58,178 nucleotides of DNA. Source: DASYML01 sp036399835 (GTDB lineage Bacteria; Acidobacteriota; Blastocatellia; Pyrinomonadales; Pyrinomonadaceae). Below the pieces are notes generated by a model, which was not told the DNA's origin, did not search any database, and saw only the letters and a list, made by a program, of their open reading frames with translations. How positions within the stretch are numbered: position 1 is the first letter of the stretch; each line of letters starts with the position of its first letter. Below, piece by piece: positions 16,864 to 26,260 of the stretch. A program made the position numbers and the translations under genes. The DNA lies in the NCBI GenBank assembly GCA_036399835.1, contig DASWMI010000198.1:1-58178 (forward strand), written 5' to 3'.

Positions 16864-18048
16864 TTAGACTCTCTCGCAGATGATGGCGATGCCCTGGCCG
16901 CCGCCGATGCAGGCTGTGGCAAGACCGTAGCGTCCCTGGCGGCGTTGCAACTCATTGAGGAGGGTCAGGACGAGACGCGTCCCGGAAGCGGCCAGCGGGT
17001 GGCCGAGCGCGATGGCTCCGCCGTTGACGTTGGTCCGCGAGCGGTCAAGCCCAAGCTCTTTTTCGACGGCCAGATATTGCGCTGCGAACGCTTCGTTAAC
17101 CTCTATGAGATCAATCTGGTCCAGCTTCAGCCCGGCCTTTTCCAGTGCCTTGCGCGCGGCAGGGACGGGCCCTATTCCCATCAACTCAGGCTCGACTCCA
17201 GCGTAGGCCCAGCTCACTATGCGGCCCAGAGGCCGGGCGTCTTTTGCCTTGACGTAATCCTCGCCGGCGATGACCAGGCAGGCCGCGCCGTCAACAATGC
17301 CGGAAGCATTCCCCGCCGTCACAAAGCCGTCCTTGCTGAAAGCCGGACGCAGTTTGGCTAATCCCTCAAGAGTCGTCTCAGGGCGCATGTGGTCGTCCGT
17401 CTCGAAGAGCTGAGTCGCTTTGCGCGTCCTTATCTCGACCGGGACGATCTCTTCTGCAAAGATGCCCGCGGCTTTGGCGCGCGCCGCTTCCTGCTGCGAG
17501 CGCAAGGCGTAGGCGTCCTGCTCTTGACGAGATATTTCAAACTTGCGCGCCAGGTTCTCAGCCGTCCCGGCCATGGGCGTGTTGCAGTAAGTATCCAGGA
17601 GCGCGACCATCAGACTGTCTTCGAGTTGGCCCTGACCGAGCGCAAAGCCGGAGCGCGCGCCGCGTATCACGTGCGGCGCTTGCGACATGGATTCCATCCC
17701 GCCGACGAGGGCGGTGCGCGCTTCGTCGAGCTGGATCATCTGCGCGCCGCTGATGATGGACTGGATACCGCTGCCGCAGAGACGGTTGACCGTGAGCGCC
17801 GGACGGTCGAAGGGTACACCGGCCTTGAGCGCGACGTGGCGCGCGCCGTAGATGGCATCGCCGGAAGTCTGTAGAGCATTACCGATAATCGTGTGGTCTA
17901 TCTCTTCGCCCGCGACACCCGTCGCTTCGAGCGCGGCGCGAGCTGCCAGAGCGCCCAGCTCAATCGCCGAAATATCCTTGAGCATCCCGACATACTCGCC
18001 CATCGGCGTGCGCTTTCCGCCGAGAATAAAAACATCACGAGAGATCAT
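16864..18048 (-). CDS. Acetyl-CoA acetyltransferase (thiolase)
   Basis: 394 residues, usual thiolase length. Nucleophilic Cys in NRLCGSGIQS (about 90), the NEAFA motif (about 318), the GGAIALGHPLAASG motif (about 345) and the second active Cys in ATACIGGGQG (about 380). It condenses or cleaves acyl-CoA: biosynthetic acetoacetyl-CoA formation is likely, but beta-oxidation cannot be excluded. No other fatty-acid gene is adjacent. Confidence 0.94.
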   Translation of the reverse strand: MISRDVFILGGKRTPMGEYVGMLKDISAIELGALAARAALEATGVAGEEIDHTIIGNALQTSGDAIYGARHVALKAGVPFDRPALTVNRLCGSGIQSIISGAQMIQLDEARTALVGGMESMSQAPHVIRGARSGFALGQGQLEDSLMVALLDTYCNTPMAGTAENLARKFEISRQEQDAYALRSQQEAARAKAAGIFAEEIVPVEIRTRKATQLFETDDHMRPETTLEGLAKLRPAFSKDGFVTAGNASGIVDGAACLVIAGEDYVKAKDARPLGRIVSWAYAGVEPELMGIGPVPAARKALEKAGLKLDQIDLIEVNEAFAAQYLAVEKELGLDRSRTNVNGGAIALGHPLAASGTRLVLTLLNELQRRQGRYGLATACIGGGQGIAIICERV

Positions 18049-18145
18049 CCTGGTTCACCTTTCGATAGTAGAAAATTCTTCCGGTATCCGAAACAGACAA
18101 GATTATCAGAGGCACGTGTGCTGGTCAATTTCAGGGCGCAGGCAA

Positions 18146-18970
18146 CTAATCTATAAACCTGTGTTGCGCGCGATAGCGGTGGAGCAGCTCTTCCAGAAAG
18201 CCTTCGTAGGTGAAGTTTGCGAGGTCGTAATCCGGCCTCAGCTTATACATAAGAGGGATGGCGACGCGCCAGGCCATCCACTGTCGCGGCACGTCAGGCA
18301 AATCCCAACGACGGCGCAAGAAATTCTCGACCACCTGAATCTCATTTTCCGAGAGCGGGCTAAGCTCGGCTGTGAAGGGGACGGGTTTGAAGGAGCGTCT
18401 GAGCGCGCTGTCGCTGACGGGCGAGGCGAAGACCTGGTCGAAGGTAGGGGCTTCGGTCTCGCGCTCGCGGACGACGACCGTGCCCGCGACCATATCGCCG
18501 ACTCTCAGGTCGCGCTCGTTGATAAAGACTGAGATCAGACCGATGGAGTAAAAGGGCGCGGGCATCATGTCGAAAAGTCGCAGGAGGTTGCGCACGGATG
18601 CTTCCCAGAAAGTGATGGGCCGCCCGTCCTCGCGTATGACGCGAAGTTTGAGCCAGTATTTGCCGGGCGTCTGCCCGTTCCAGCGCCACTCGAAAAAGGC
18701 GAAGTAGAATGACTGAATGAGAAAGATGACGATAATCAGGACCGCGATGACCCACTTGGGCGCATCCGCGAGGCTGGGGTCGAAGTCCGCTGCCCGGGCA
18801 ATGAGCGCAAAGCAGATGACAACCAATATCAGGGCCAGAATCTGTAAGGCGTGGTCAATCGCGCAGGCCAGGAAGCGATTGCCGATGGAGGCCAGCGCAA
18901 AATGGAGCGGCACGCGCTCCGGCGTCTCAATCACCAGAGTATCGTCAGTCTCCACAGCAGCAGCAGACAT
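18146..18970 (-). CDS. RDD-family membrane protein
   Basis: 274 residues. RDD domain at about 20-165: the N-terminal FALASIGNRFLACAIDHALQ region, hydrophobic helices at about 43-62, 72-95 and 130-150, and the NGQTPGKYWLKLRV motif (about 98). A soluble C-terminal tail of about 105 residues follows. Function of RDD proteins is mostly unknown (some act in ion or small-molecule transport). Confidence 0.85.
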   Translation of the reverse strand: MSAAAVETDDTLVIETPERVPLHFALASIGNRFLACAIDHALQILALILVVICFALIARAADFDPSLADAPKWVIAVLIIVIFLIQSFYFAFFEWRWNGQTPGKYWLKLRVIREDGRPITFWEASVRNLLRLFDMMPAPFYSIGLISVFINERDLRVGDMVAGTVVVRERETEAPTFDQVFASPVSDSALRRSFKPVPFTAELSPLSENEIQVVENFLRRRWDLPDVPRQWMAWRVAIPLMYKLRPDYDLANFTYEGFLEELLHRYRAQHRFID

Positions 18971-18999
18971 ACGCCAACCCTCAAGCTCTTCGGAATCAA

Positions 19000-19515
19000 C
19001 TAATGTCTAGGCTTATCTTCCATCGGCTTATCTTCTTGCTGAGCAATGTTCTGGTCCACGTCGCTCTGCTCCGCAGCCGAGTTTGGACCAAAAGAGAGAT
19101 GAAGCACGTTGAGCTGCTGGAACATGCTCATAAAGTCAAAGCTATTCCAGGCTTCGACAATCTGGCCGTCGCGCAGGCGGGCCAGGCAGATGCCGGTCAG
19201 CTCAATCGGCTGCTCGGTAGCCTTGAAGCCGAGCGTGTCTCCCAAGTGCGTGCCGCGCACTGTGCAGCGCGCCGCAACCTTGTCGCCTTCCGTAATCGCG
19301 TCTTCGACCGTGACCACGATCTCAGGGAAAGCTCCGCGAAACTTTTGAAAGAAGGGTTTGAAGCCGGAGGGGCCTTTCAAAGGATTGCCGGTCTCGTCCG
19401 CCAGCCCGTAAGCGATGCCGTCTTCGGCAAACATCTCGTCAATGGCATCGGCGCGTCCCTTGTTCCAGACCTCTTCAAACCAGCGGCGAATCAAAGCTTT
19501 GTTTTCGTCTGACAT
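19000..19515 (-). CDS. SnoaL-like ester cyclase/NTF2-fold protein
   Basis: 171 residues. NTF2-like fold of the SnoaL type: LIRRWFEEVWNKG (about 8), FAEDGI, FRGAFPEIVVTVEDAI (about 58), RCTVRGTH (about 82), ARLRDGQIVEAWNSFD (about 111). The last 35 residues (rich in Asp, Gln and Lys) lie outside the domain. Substrate unknown. GAAGGAG stands 6 bases before the ATG. Confidence 0.85.
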   Translation of the reverse strand: MSDENKALIRRWFEEVWNKGRADAIDEMFAEDGIAYGLADETGNPLKGPSGFKPFFQKFRGAFPEIVVTVEDAITEGDKVAARCTVRGTHLGDTLGFKATEQPIELTGICLARLRDGQIVEAWNSFDFMSMFQQLNVLHLSFGPNSAAEQSDVDQNIAQQEDKPMEDKPRH

Positions 19516-19571
19516 GAGGCTCTCCTTCTTTGAAAAATAGGTTTGACCGTTGGACCAAAAGCCGTGCGCTC

Positions 19572-20786
19572 TCAGATTCCGCGGACGCGCAAGAAGCGGC
19601 GCTTGCCGACCTGTATGAGCACGGAATGGCCCGCGCCGATGCTGACCTCGTAATCGGTCTGCGCGCGTCGTTCGCCTTCAACATAAACGCCGCCCTGCTC
19701 GACCAGCCTTCGCGCCTCGCCCATCGAAGAGGCAAGCGAGATTTCAAGCAGTAGTCGCGGCAGCTTCCAGAGACCGGATTCCAGAGCACGCTCCTCGACC
19801 TCTTCCGGCGCTTGCTTGCTGCGAAAGATACGATTGAACTCCGCTTCAGCCGAGCGCGCAGCCTCAGCCGAATAAAAATCCTTGATGATAAACTGCGCCA
19901 GCTCGGCCTTGAGGTCGCGCGGGTTGCGCTCGCCTCGCTCGGCAGCCGAGCGCAGAGACGCTATCTCTTCCACGCGGAGGTCCGTCAGCAATTCGTAGTA
20001 GCGCCACATCAGCTCATCCGAGATGGACATCAACTTGCCGAACATCTCCTGCGGCGGGTCGCTGATGCCGATGTAGTTGCCCAAAGACTTGGACATCTTC
20101 TGCACGCCGTCGGTCCCTTCCAGGAGCGGCGTAATCATGCAGACCTGCGCCTCCTGCCCGTACTCTCTTTGGAGGTTTCTGCCGACCATCAGGTTAAACT
20201 TCTGGTCCGTCCCGCCCAGCTCGACATCCGCCCTGAGAGCCACGGAATCGTAGCCCTGGACCAGCGGGTAGAGCAGCTCGTGGAGCGCGATGGGGCGTTC
20301 TTCCTCAAGCCGCTTTTCAAAATCGTCGCGCTCAAGAATCTGCTTGACGGTGACGTGCGAGGCGAGGCGTATAAAGCCGTCGGAGCCGAGCTGGTCCATC
20401 CAGCGCGAGTTAAAATCAATGACGGTCTTTTCCGCATCGAGCAGCTTGAAGATCTGTGCTTTATAGGTTTCGGCGTTAAGCGCGATCTCTTCACGCGAGA
20501 GCTGCGGGCGTGTTGCGGATTTGCCGGAGGGGTCGCCGATGAGTCCTGTGAAATCGCCAATCAGGAAGATGACCGTGTGGCCCAGTTCCTGAAACGCGCG
20601 CAGCTTGCGTATGACGACCGTATGGCCCAGATGTATATCGGGCGCGGTCGGGTCAGCGCCGAGCTTGATGCGGAGCGGCGTGCCCGTTCGCGCAGACTTT
20701 TCCAGCTTCGCGCGCAGGTCTTCTTCTCGAATAATCTCGACCGTCCCTTTGCGCAGGTAAGCGAGTTGTTCGTCAATCGTCATCAT
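19572..20786 (-). CDS. tyrS: Tyrosyl-tRNA synthetase
   Basis: About 404 residues from the tandem ATGs at 20786/20783 (the frame extends 70 more residues without homology). Class I signature HLGH (about 49) and KMSKS (about 230); GDFTGLIGDPSGKS (about 72) marks a bacterial TyrRS. A C-terminal S4 RNA-binding domain (SMGEARRLVEQGGVYVEGE, about 340) completes it. It charges tRNA-Tyr in the cytoplasm. It lies 58 bases downstream of purN, at the end of a same-strand run with the purine genes. Confidence 0.97.
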   Translation of the reverse strand: MMTIDEQLAYLRKGTVEIIREEDLRAKLEKSARTGTPLRIKLGADPTAPDIHLGHTVVIRKLRAFQELGHTVIFLIGDFTGLIGDPSGKSATRPQLSREEIALNAETYKAQIFKLLDAEKTVIDFNSRWMDQLGSDGFIRLASHVTVKQILERDDFEKRLEEERPIALHELLYPLVQGYDSVALRADVELGGTDQKFNLMVGRNLQREYGQEAQVCMITPLLEGTDGVQKMSKSLGNYIGISDPPQEMFGKLMSISDELMWRYYELLTDLRVEEIASLRSAAERGERNPRDLKAELAQFIIKDFYSAEAARSAEAEFNRIFRSKQAPEEVEERALESGLWKLPRLLLEISLASSMGEARRLVEQGGVYVEGERRAQTDYEVSIGAGHSVLIQVGKRRFLRVRGI

Positions 20787-20844
20787 CAATCTTTGAATCC
20801 GGTTTTTGAAAAGCGAAGGCTCAAAACTTTTGCAGCTCGCCTTC

Positions 20845-21471
20845 TCATACCGGCTGCTTGATTTTCTTACTCCTGATACGTCGCCCGTCAAATTCGTAAT
20901 CGCCGCGCACGACGCGCGCGACAGCCTTCGCGTAAAGGCGATGCTCTTCAAGAAGAATACGCGCGGCGAGCGTCTCTTCCGTATCGTCTTCATCAACGGC
21001 GACCGGCTGTTGCTCTATGATTGGTCCACCGTCCAGCGTCTCGTCCACAAAATGCACTGTGCAGCCGGTCCACTTGACCCCATGCTCAAGCGCCTGCCGC
21101 TGCGCGTCAAGGCCGGGGAAGGCTGGCAGCAGGCTCGGATGAATATTGAGTATACGCCCGCGAAAAGCCTCTATGAAACAACGGGAGAGCAGGCGCATAT
21201 AACCCGCCAGGCAGACCAGTTCGACCCGTCGCTCGCTGATGGCAGCGATCATCTCACGCTCGCGCTCCTCGCGCGTGCGCCCGCGTCTTTCAATCAAGAG
21301 AGTTTCGATGCCGCGCTCCTCTGCGCGCAACAGCCCAGCCGCTCGCCGCTCGTCGCTCAGGACCAGCGCAATCTCAGCGCCTGGAATACGCCCGTCCTGC
21401 ACGGCATCAGCGAGCGCCAGCATGTTCGACCCGCGTCCTGAGATTAAAATGGCTATGCGGAAGAGAGACAT
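20845..21471 (-). CDS. purN: Phosphoribosylglycinamide formyltransferase
   Basis: 208 residues, normal for PurN. AILISGRGSNM at the N-terminus, LAGYMRLLS (about 88), NIHPSLLPAFPG with the catalytic Asn/His (about 108), and HFVDETLDGGPIIEQ with the catalytic Asp (about 140). It transfers a formyl group from 10-formyl-THF to GAR, in purine synthesis. It lies 66 bases after purM on the same strand. Confidence 0.97.
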   Translation of the reverse strand: MSLFRIAILISGRGSNMLALADAVQDGRIPGAEIALVLSDERRAAGLLRAEERGIETLLIERRGRTREEREREMIAAISERRVELVCLAGYMRLLSRCFIEAFRGRILNIHPSLLPAFPGLDAQRQALEHGVKWTGCTVHFVDETLDGGPIIEQQPVAVDEDDTEETLAARILLEEHRLYAKAVARVVRGDYEFDGRRIRSKKIKQPV

Positions 21472-21537
21472 CTTGATGTGAAAATGTTGAAGCTGAAACG
21501 ATGAACCCGGATTCTCTGACGAGCATGAAAGAGTAAC

Positions 21538-22566
21538 TCAAACAATCAGGACCTCTCGATTGCCTTCATCCACGCGCCCGATCTCGAAGCACTCCATGGC
21601 TTGCTCGCGTACGTGAGCCGTAATCTCTTCTTTATCTTCCTGTGCACAGATGATGACCATCCCGACGCCCATGTTGAAGGTGCGGTACATCTCCGCATCG
21701 TCCACGCTGCCGATCTCCTGCATGAGCCGGAAGATGGGGAGCACGGGCCAGGTCTCGCGTGCGATAATGACGGCTGTTTTTTCGGGCAGGATGCGCGGGA
21801 TGTTCTCGGTCAAGCCGCCTCCGGTGATGTGGGCCAGCCCCTTGATGCGTCCCGTATCGAGCAGCCCCGCGAGCGCGTGCAGATAGCTCGCGTGAGGCGC
21901 AAGCAGAGCCTCGCCGACCGTCTGGTCCAGCACTTTGAGATGCGTGCCGACTTCGTAGCCGGCAATTTCCAGCAGGAGCTTGCGGGCCAGAGAGTAGCCG
22001 TTGGTGTGCAGGCCGACTGAAGGGAGCGCGAGGACGGCATCGCCCGCGCGGATGCGTTGGCCGTCAATCACTTGTTCGCGGTCAACAATGCCGACGATAA
22101 AACCCGCCACGTCATACTCGCCTTCCGCGTAAAAGCCAGGCATCTCGGCTGTCTCGCCCCCGAGCAGGACGCAGGAATTTTCGCGGCAGCCGGAGGCGAT
22201 GCCTTCGACCAGCGCTGCCACGACCTCGGGCGCGAGCTTTCCGGTCGCGATGTAATCGAGGAAGAAGAGGGGGCGCGCGCCCTGGACCAGAATATCGTTG
22301 ACGCAGTGGTTGACCAGATCGCGCCCGACCGTATGATGCGTATCGGTCAGAAAAGCTATCTTGAGCTTTGTGCCGACGCCGTCCGCCGAAGCGACGAGGA
22401 CGGGCTGGCTGAAGTTGGGGAAAGCGCCGTCGAACATCCCGCCAAAGCTGCCAATCTCGGAGAGCGTTCTTGCGTTAAAGGTCGCGCGCGCCAGCCGACT
22501 AATCTTTTCCTTCGCGATATTCGCCGCGTCAATATCAACGCCCGCGTCCCTGTAAGCTATCTTCAT
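21538..22566 (-). CDS. purM: Phosphoribosylformylglycinamidine cyclo-ligase
   Basis: 342 residues, normal for AIR synthetase. AYRDAGVDIDAAN near the N-terminus, FGGMFD (about 41), SADGVGTKLKIA (about 60), VLLGGETAEMPGFY (about 132), HITGGGLTENIPR (about 247), MGVGM (about 300). It closes the imidazole ring (FGAM to AIR) using ATP. Part of the purF...purM-purN run. Confidence 0.97.
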   Translation of the reverse strand: MKIAYRDAGVDIDAANIAKEKISRLARATFNARTLSEIGSFGGMFDGAFPNFSQPVLVASADGVGTKLKIAFLTDTHHTVGRDLVNHCVNDILVQGARPLFFLDYIATGKLAPEVVAALVEGIASGCRENSCVLLGGETAEMPGFYAEGEYDVAGFIVGIVDREQVIDGQRIRAGDAVLALPSVGLHTNGYSLARKLLLEIAGYEVGTHLKVLDQTVGEALLAPHASYLHALAGLLDTGRIKGLAHITGGGLTENIPRILPEKTAVIIARETWPVLPIFRLMQEIGSVDDAEMYRTFNMGVGMVIICAQEDKEEITAHVREQAMECFEIGRVDEGNREVLIV

Positions 22567-22580
22567 AAGAGCAAGTATCG

Positions 22581-22661
22581 AGTGATGAATGATAAGAGAT
22601 GAGCGATAAGTGATAAGTGACGAGAGGCATGCTTTATCTCATCGCTCATGATTCATCACTT
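22581..22661. repeat. Inverted repeat between purM and the MBL-fold gene
   Basis: The left arm (about 22581-22607, AGTGATGAAT ... GAGCGAT) is complementary to 22641-22661, which overlaps the stop codon of the MBL-fold gene. In between, AAGTGATAAGTGA words repeat. Same style and place as the other stop-adjacent hairpins. Confidence 0.65.
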
Positions 22662-23834
22662 CTTTTTCTCTCTCGGCGGTGGTCCAAAGTCGCCGTAGGC
22701 GATAAAGCCCGAGCGAGAGGAATCGTCCTTCTGCGCCTCGCGGCCCGTCCAGACATCCGACTTTGTTTCCTTCGCCGTTTTAATCTCGTAGAGCTTGCCG
22801 TCCTTGAGCTTGCCCGTCGTGATAATCGTAATCTCGCCCTGCAAGTCCGTGCGATAGAGCCTGATGTTCGCAGCCTTCAAACGGTCCAGCACGGTCTGCG
22901 CCGGGTGGCCGTAGCGATTGTACTCGCCATCCGAGATGATTGCGACTTCAGGCTTGACGCGCCTGACGAACTCTTCCGAGGTCGCATACTTCGAGCCGTG
23001 ATGCGCGACCTTGAGAACCCTGCTCGTAAGCAGGTCCGCGCTCTTGCTGATGAGCCTCTCTTCGGTCTGCGCTTCGGCGTCGCCTGCGAGCAGCATGTTG
23101 AAATCGCCGTAATCCAGACGCGCGACGATGGAGTTGGCATTGGGTTCATTGCCTCCGGCGCGCATCTGTTCTCTGGTGAAGAAGGGCGGCTGCGGGGCGA
23201 GTATGGTCAGAAACGCGCCGCCGCCGAGGTCATACTTCTGTCCAGGCTCGGCCCTTTTAAACTCCGCGCCGTTCTGCTCCGCAGCGCCCTTGAATTCGTT
23301 ATAAGCCTTGACGGTCGGCAGCTCGACAGGCTTGCCCGCGGGCTTTCTGACGACAGGCTTCGGAGCACCCTTCTTCGCGCCCTTCGCTTGATCCTTAGCT
23401 CCCTGATTTTTATTAGCCGCCTCTTCCGGCTCGGCCTCCGGCGGCGACTCGTTGTGGAGCACCGTCAGTGCCTTGACCGTCTTGAGGACTCCAGCCGCGC
23501 CGCCGACGTGGTCCTTGTGCGCGTGCGTCACGATAAAATAATCAAGCTGTTTGACGCCATAACGGTTCAAGGCATCGAGCACGACCTTCTCCTTGCCGGC
23601 ATCGCCCGCATCAATCAACAGGCTCTTGCCCGTCGGCGAGATAATCAAGATCGCATCGCCGTCAACCGGTCCAACATCGAGCACGTGGACCTGAAGCTCG
23701 CCGCCCGAAGGCGGGGGCGGTCTGTGCTGCCACCAGGGCAGAAAAAACTTGTAACCGACGAGGCCCGCCGCGACCAGCACGATGAACACGACGGCGAGCA
23801 TGCACCCGCACCCTTTGCCTCTACCTTGAGCCAC
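22656..23834 (-). CDS. Membrane-anchored ComEC/Rec2-like metallo-beta-lactamase protein
   Basis: 392 residues, GTG start with GGGAGGAG 6 bases upstream. One N-terminal transmembrane helix (about 11-32), then an MBL fold of the ComEC-C type: THAHKDHVGG (HxHxDH, about 103), LLAGDAEAQTEE (about 260) and VAHHGSKYATS (about 287). A Lys/Ala/Pro-rich stretch of about 45 residues (about 130-175) interrupts the fold between the first and second metal motifs. It probably hydrolyses a phosphoester outside the cytoplasmic membrane. It sits inside a purine run without obvious link. Confidence 0.85.
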   Translation of the reverse strand: MAQGRGKGCGCMLAVVFIVLVAAGLVGYKFFLPWWQHRPPPPSGGELQVHVLDVGPVDGDAILIISPTGKSLLIDAGDAGKEKVVLDALNRYGVKQLDYFIVTHAHKDHVGGAAGVLKTVKALTVLHNESPPEAEPEEAANKNQGAKDQAKGAKKGAPKPVVRKPAGKPVELPTVKAYNEFKGAAEQNGAEFKRAEPGQKYDLGGGAFLTILAPQPPFFTREQMRAGGNEPNANSIVARLDYGDFNMLLAGDAEAQTEERLISKSADLLTSRVLKVAHHGSKYATSEEFVRRVKPEVAIISDGEYNRYGHPAQTVLDRLKAANIRLYRTDLQGEITIITTGKLKDGKLYEIKTAKETKSDVWTGREAQKDDSSRSGFIAYGDFGPPPREKKK

Positions 23835-23897
23835 TCAAATTCTCCTCCCACGGGCACGTCCGGTCCAAACTCATCAACTATAACTATAGCGGTCCAT

Positions 23898-24107
23898 CTA
23901 TTCTGCAAATTCAGACCATGAGAATGTTTTGCCGCGTCTTCTATTTCTTCCATACCACGTTAGCGAGCCGCGACCGGTGATGATTGTTCCAATCTTTTCT
24001 TCGTTCGCGAATATCTTGAAACTCATCGAGCTGCCGGCTTTGGTTAGTTCCAAAACCTGCATGTTAGCCTTCACAGTATGCTTTTTTAGCACGCTCTTTT
24101 TTGTCAT
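23898..24107 (-). CDS. Small conserved basic protein, unknown function
   Basis: 69 residues, basic, with a beta-rich core (MQVLELTKAGSSMSFKIFA, EEKIGTIITGRGSLTWYG) and an aromatic C-terminus (KTFSWSEFAE). The GRGSLxWxGR pattern recalls a family of short uncharacterised proteins known from several proteobacteria, recognised from memory, so tentative. GGGAGGAG 6 bases before ATG supports real translation. It lies between purF and the MBL gene on the same strand. Confidence 0.7.
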   Translation of the reverse strand: MTKKSVLKKHTVKANMQVLELTKAGSSMSFKIFANEEKIGTIITGRGSLTWYGRNRRRGKTFSWSEFAE

Positions 24108-24143
24108 AAAGTCTCCTCCCGTTGGAGAGAGAGTTGAGAACTT

Positions 24144-25574
24144 CTAATCGTCTCCGGAAGGCACAGGCTCGTGCTCGCGCGCGTATTGTGTTTTGGCCTC
24201 GCGTGTGATGCGTGTCGGGTAGCGGGCTGTCCAGCAGGCGACGCAGGCCGAGTCCTGTGGGATGCCTGTGGCTTCGAGCATGCCTTCCAGGGAGAGATAG
24301 CCGAGCGAGTCGGCCTCTATAAAACGGCAAATCTCTTCCGTAGACATCTGCGCGGCGATGAGGTCCGCTTTGTCGGGCGTGTCCACGCCGTAATAACATG
24401 GTCCGATGGTCGGCGGGCAACTGATGCGCATGTGGACTTCGCTCGCCCCGGCTTCGCGCACCATGCGGACAATCTTTTTGGAGGTCGTGCCGCGCACGAT
24501 GGAATCGTCAATGAGGACGATGCGGCGGCCTTCTATGAGGTGACGCACGGGGTTGAGTTTGATGCGCACGCCGAAAGAGCGTATGGACTGTTTAGGCTCT
24601 ATGAAGGTGCGGTGGACATAATGATTACGCACGAGGCCCTGGCGATAACTGATGCCGCTCTCGGCAGCGTAGCCGATGGCCGCCGCGACACCCGAATCGG
24701 GCACAGGCACCACGATGTCGGCCTCCGCAGGTTGCTCTACGGCCAGACGCCTCCCCATCTTGTGGCGCGAGCGGTTGACGGACTGGCCGAAGATTAAGGA
24801 ATCGGGCCGCGCAAAGTAGACATGCTCGAAGATACACATGGAGTGCTCTTGCGCGTGTAGCGGATGCGAGGAATGAAGACCTTCGCGATTGATAACAAGC
24901 ATCTCGCCCGGCTCAACGTCGCGCACGTAGCGCGCGTCAATGAGGTCGAAGGCGCAGGTCTCCGAGGCTATCACCCAGGCATCCTTGAGGCGTCCCAGGG
25001 CGAGCGGGCGAAAGCCCCGCGGGTCGCGTATGGCAATCAGCGAGTCCGGCATCAGGAAGAGCATGGAGAAAGCGCCTTCCACTTCACGCAGGACTGTAGG
25101 GATGGCTTCGGCGACAGACTCTGCGCGCGAGCGAGCGATGTCGTGCAGCACGACTTCAGTGTCCGAAGTTGATGAGAAGATCGCGCCTTCGCGTTCGAGC
25201 CTCTTGCGCGCTTCGGAGGCGAAGGGGAGATTTCCGTTATGACAGATGGCTATCTGCCCGTGCTGGCAGGCGACGAGGAAGGGCTGCGCTTCGCGTATGG
25301 AGACCTCTCCGGCGGTAGAGTAGCGCACATGCCCGATGGCGCTCGCGCCCGGCAGACTGTCCAGACGCGTCTGGTCGAAGACATCCGAGACGAGGCCCAT
25401 CGCGCGCTCCGAGCGCAGCTCAGAGCCGTTCGAGCTAACGATGCCGCAAGATTCCTGCCCGCGATGCTGCAAGGCGTAGAGGCCCAGGTAGGCCATGCGC
25501 GCAGCCTCCGCGTGACCGTAAATACCAAAGACGCCGCACTCGTCGCGGAACTTTTCAGTGGCCGAATGATTCAA
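24144..25574 (-). CDS. purF: Amidophosphoribosyltransferase
   Basis: 476 residues. A short propeptide precedes the nucleophilic Cys in DECGVFG (about 14); the Ntn-glutaminase part is YALQHRGQESCG (about 33) and GHVRYSTAG (about 81); the PRPP-binding part is VLIDDSIVRGTTS (about 352). Cys positions in SMCIFEHVYFARPDS, GPCYYG and CVACW match the [4Fe-4S] ligands of the Bacillus-type enzyme. It makes phosphoribosylamine, the first step of purine synthesis. Start codon is TTG (25574), after AGAGGGG. Confidence 0.97.
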   Translation of the reverse strand: MNHSATEKFRDECGVFGIYGHAEAARMAYLGLYALQHRGQESCGIVSSNGSELRSERAMGLVSDVFDQTRLDSLPGASAIGHVRYSTAGEVSIREAQPFLVACQHGQIAICHNGNLPFASEARKRLEREGAIFSSTSDTEVVLHDIARSRAESVAEAIPTVLREVEGAFSMLFLMPDSLIAIRDPRGFRPLALGRLKDAWVIASETCAFDLIDARYVRDVEPGEMLVINREGLHSSHPLHAQEHSMCIFEHVYFARPDSLIFGQSVNRSRHKMGRRLAVEQPAEADIVVPVPDSGVAAAIGYAAESGISYRQGLVRNHYVHRTFIEPKQSIRSFGVRIKLNPVRHLIEGRRIVLIDDSIVRGTTSKKIVRMVREAGASEVHMRISCPPTIGPCYYGVDTPDKADLIAAQMSTEEICRFIEADSLGYLSLEGMLEATGIPQDSACVACWTARYPTRITREAKTQYAREHEPVPSGDD

Positions 25575-25694
25575 GACTCTACCCCTCTTGAGGAGGACCG
25601 CAGCGGTCTACAAAGACCCGCTGCCCACAGGTTCGTTCAGACTGAGCTTAGTCTACTTCTCCTTCGGCTTCAATTCACGCGACGCAAGGGATGA

Positions 25695-26150
25695 CTAACG
25701 ACACTTCATAAGCTGCCCTTCCGAGCCATGTGTGAGCGTGAAGGTTTCACCCTCTTCATCTTCACCGGCGAATTTAACCCTCACAGTCATGCTCTGGCCG
25801 CGCACCGTGCCGATATAGACGACGGGCTGTTCGCTCGTCTCCTGGTCCTGGCGTATGGGTCCGCCGCGCTCCGGCACGTAAACGCCGCCGACCTCGAAAT
25901 GACCGCCCGCATCAACCACGATCTTTTGATTAATAGAGCCATGCGCGCAGTCGTATTCGAGCCTCGCCCCTTTGTCCGTCACTTCCATCCTGAGATGCAG
26001 GCCGCCCCATGTGCCGTGGGCCAGTGCGCTCTGCTTCGTCTGCTTTGGAAGTCTCTTCATTTTTCTCCTCTGGCCGACTCCCAACGGCGCTGTCAACGCA
26101 AGGACGAGCGGCAGGAGTAGCACGGCTCTCATCAATCTTGAATTTTTCAT
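25695..26150 (-). CDS. Small secreted protein, unknown function
   Basis: About 151 residues from the ATG at 26150 (GGAG 6 bases before); a GTG at 26162 is the alternative. Signal peptide (MRAVLLLPLVLALTAPLGVG), then a strongly basic mature start (QRRKMKRLPKQTKQ). The rest is beta-rich: GTWGGLHLRMEVTDKG, LEYDCAHGSINQ, VYVPERGGPIR, ending KCR, with one Cys pair. Not assignable to a named domain. The 30-kb neighbour at 29708-30184 shares the basic QRR start. Confidence 0.7.
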   Translation of the reverse strand: MKNSRLMRAVLLLPLVLALTAPLGVGQRRKMKRLPKQTKQSALAHGTWGGLHLRMEVTDKGARLEYDCAHGSINQKIVVDAGGHFEVGGVYVPERGGPIRQDQETSEQPVVYIGTVRGQSMTVRVKFAGEDEEGETFTLTHGSEGQLMKCR

Positions 26151-26260
26151 CTCACGCTCCACAGTCTTTCCAACATCTTAACAGAAGCTGGGCGAGCACG
26201 CGTGCCCTTCACCTCTTGCGTCTCATCAAATGAATTTCGCTCGACTGGTCCAAAGTCGAA

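Noticed and set aside
19812..20861. 349-codon open frame opposite tyrS
   Set aside because: Antisense shadow of a well-conserved synthetase; its residues have no family pattern.
22617..23921. 434-codon open frame opposite the MBL-fold gene
   Set aside because: Arg/Leu-rich shadow without domain signs; the minus-strand frame has HxHxDH and a signal-anchor.
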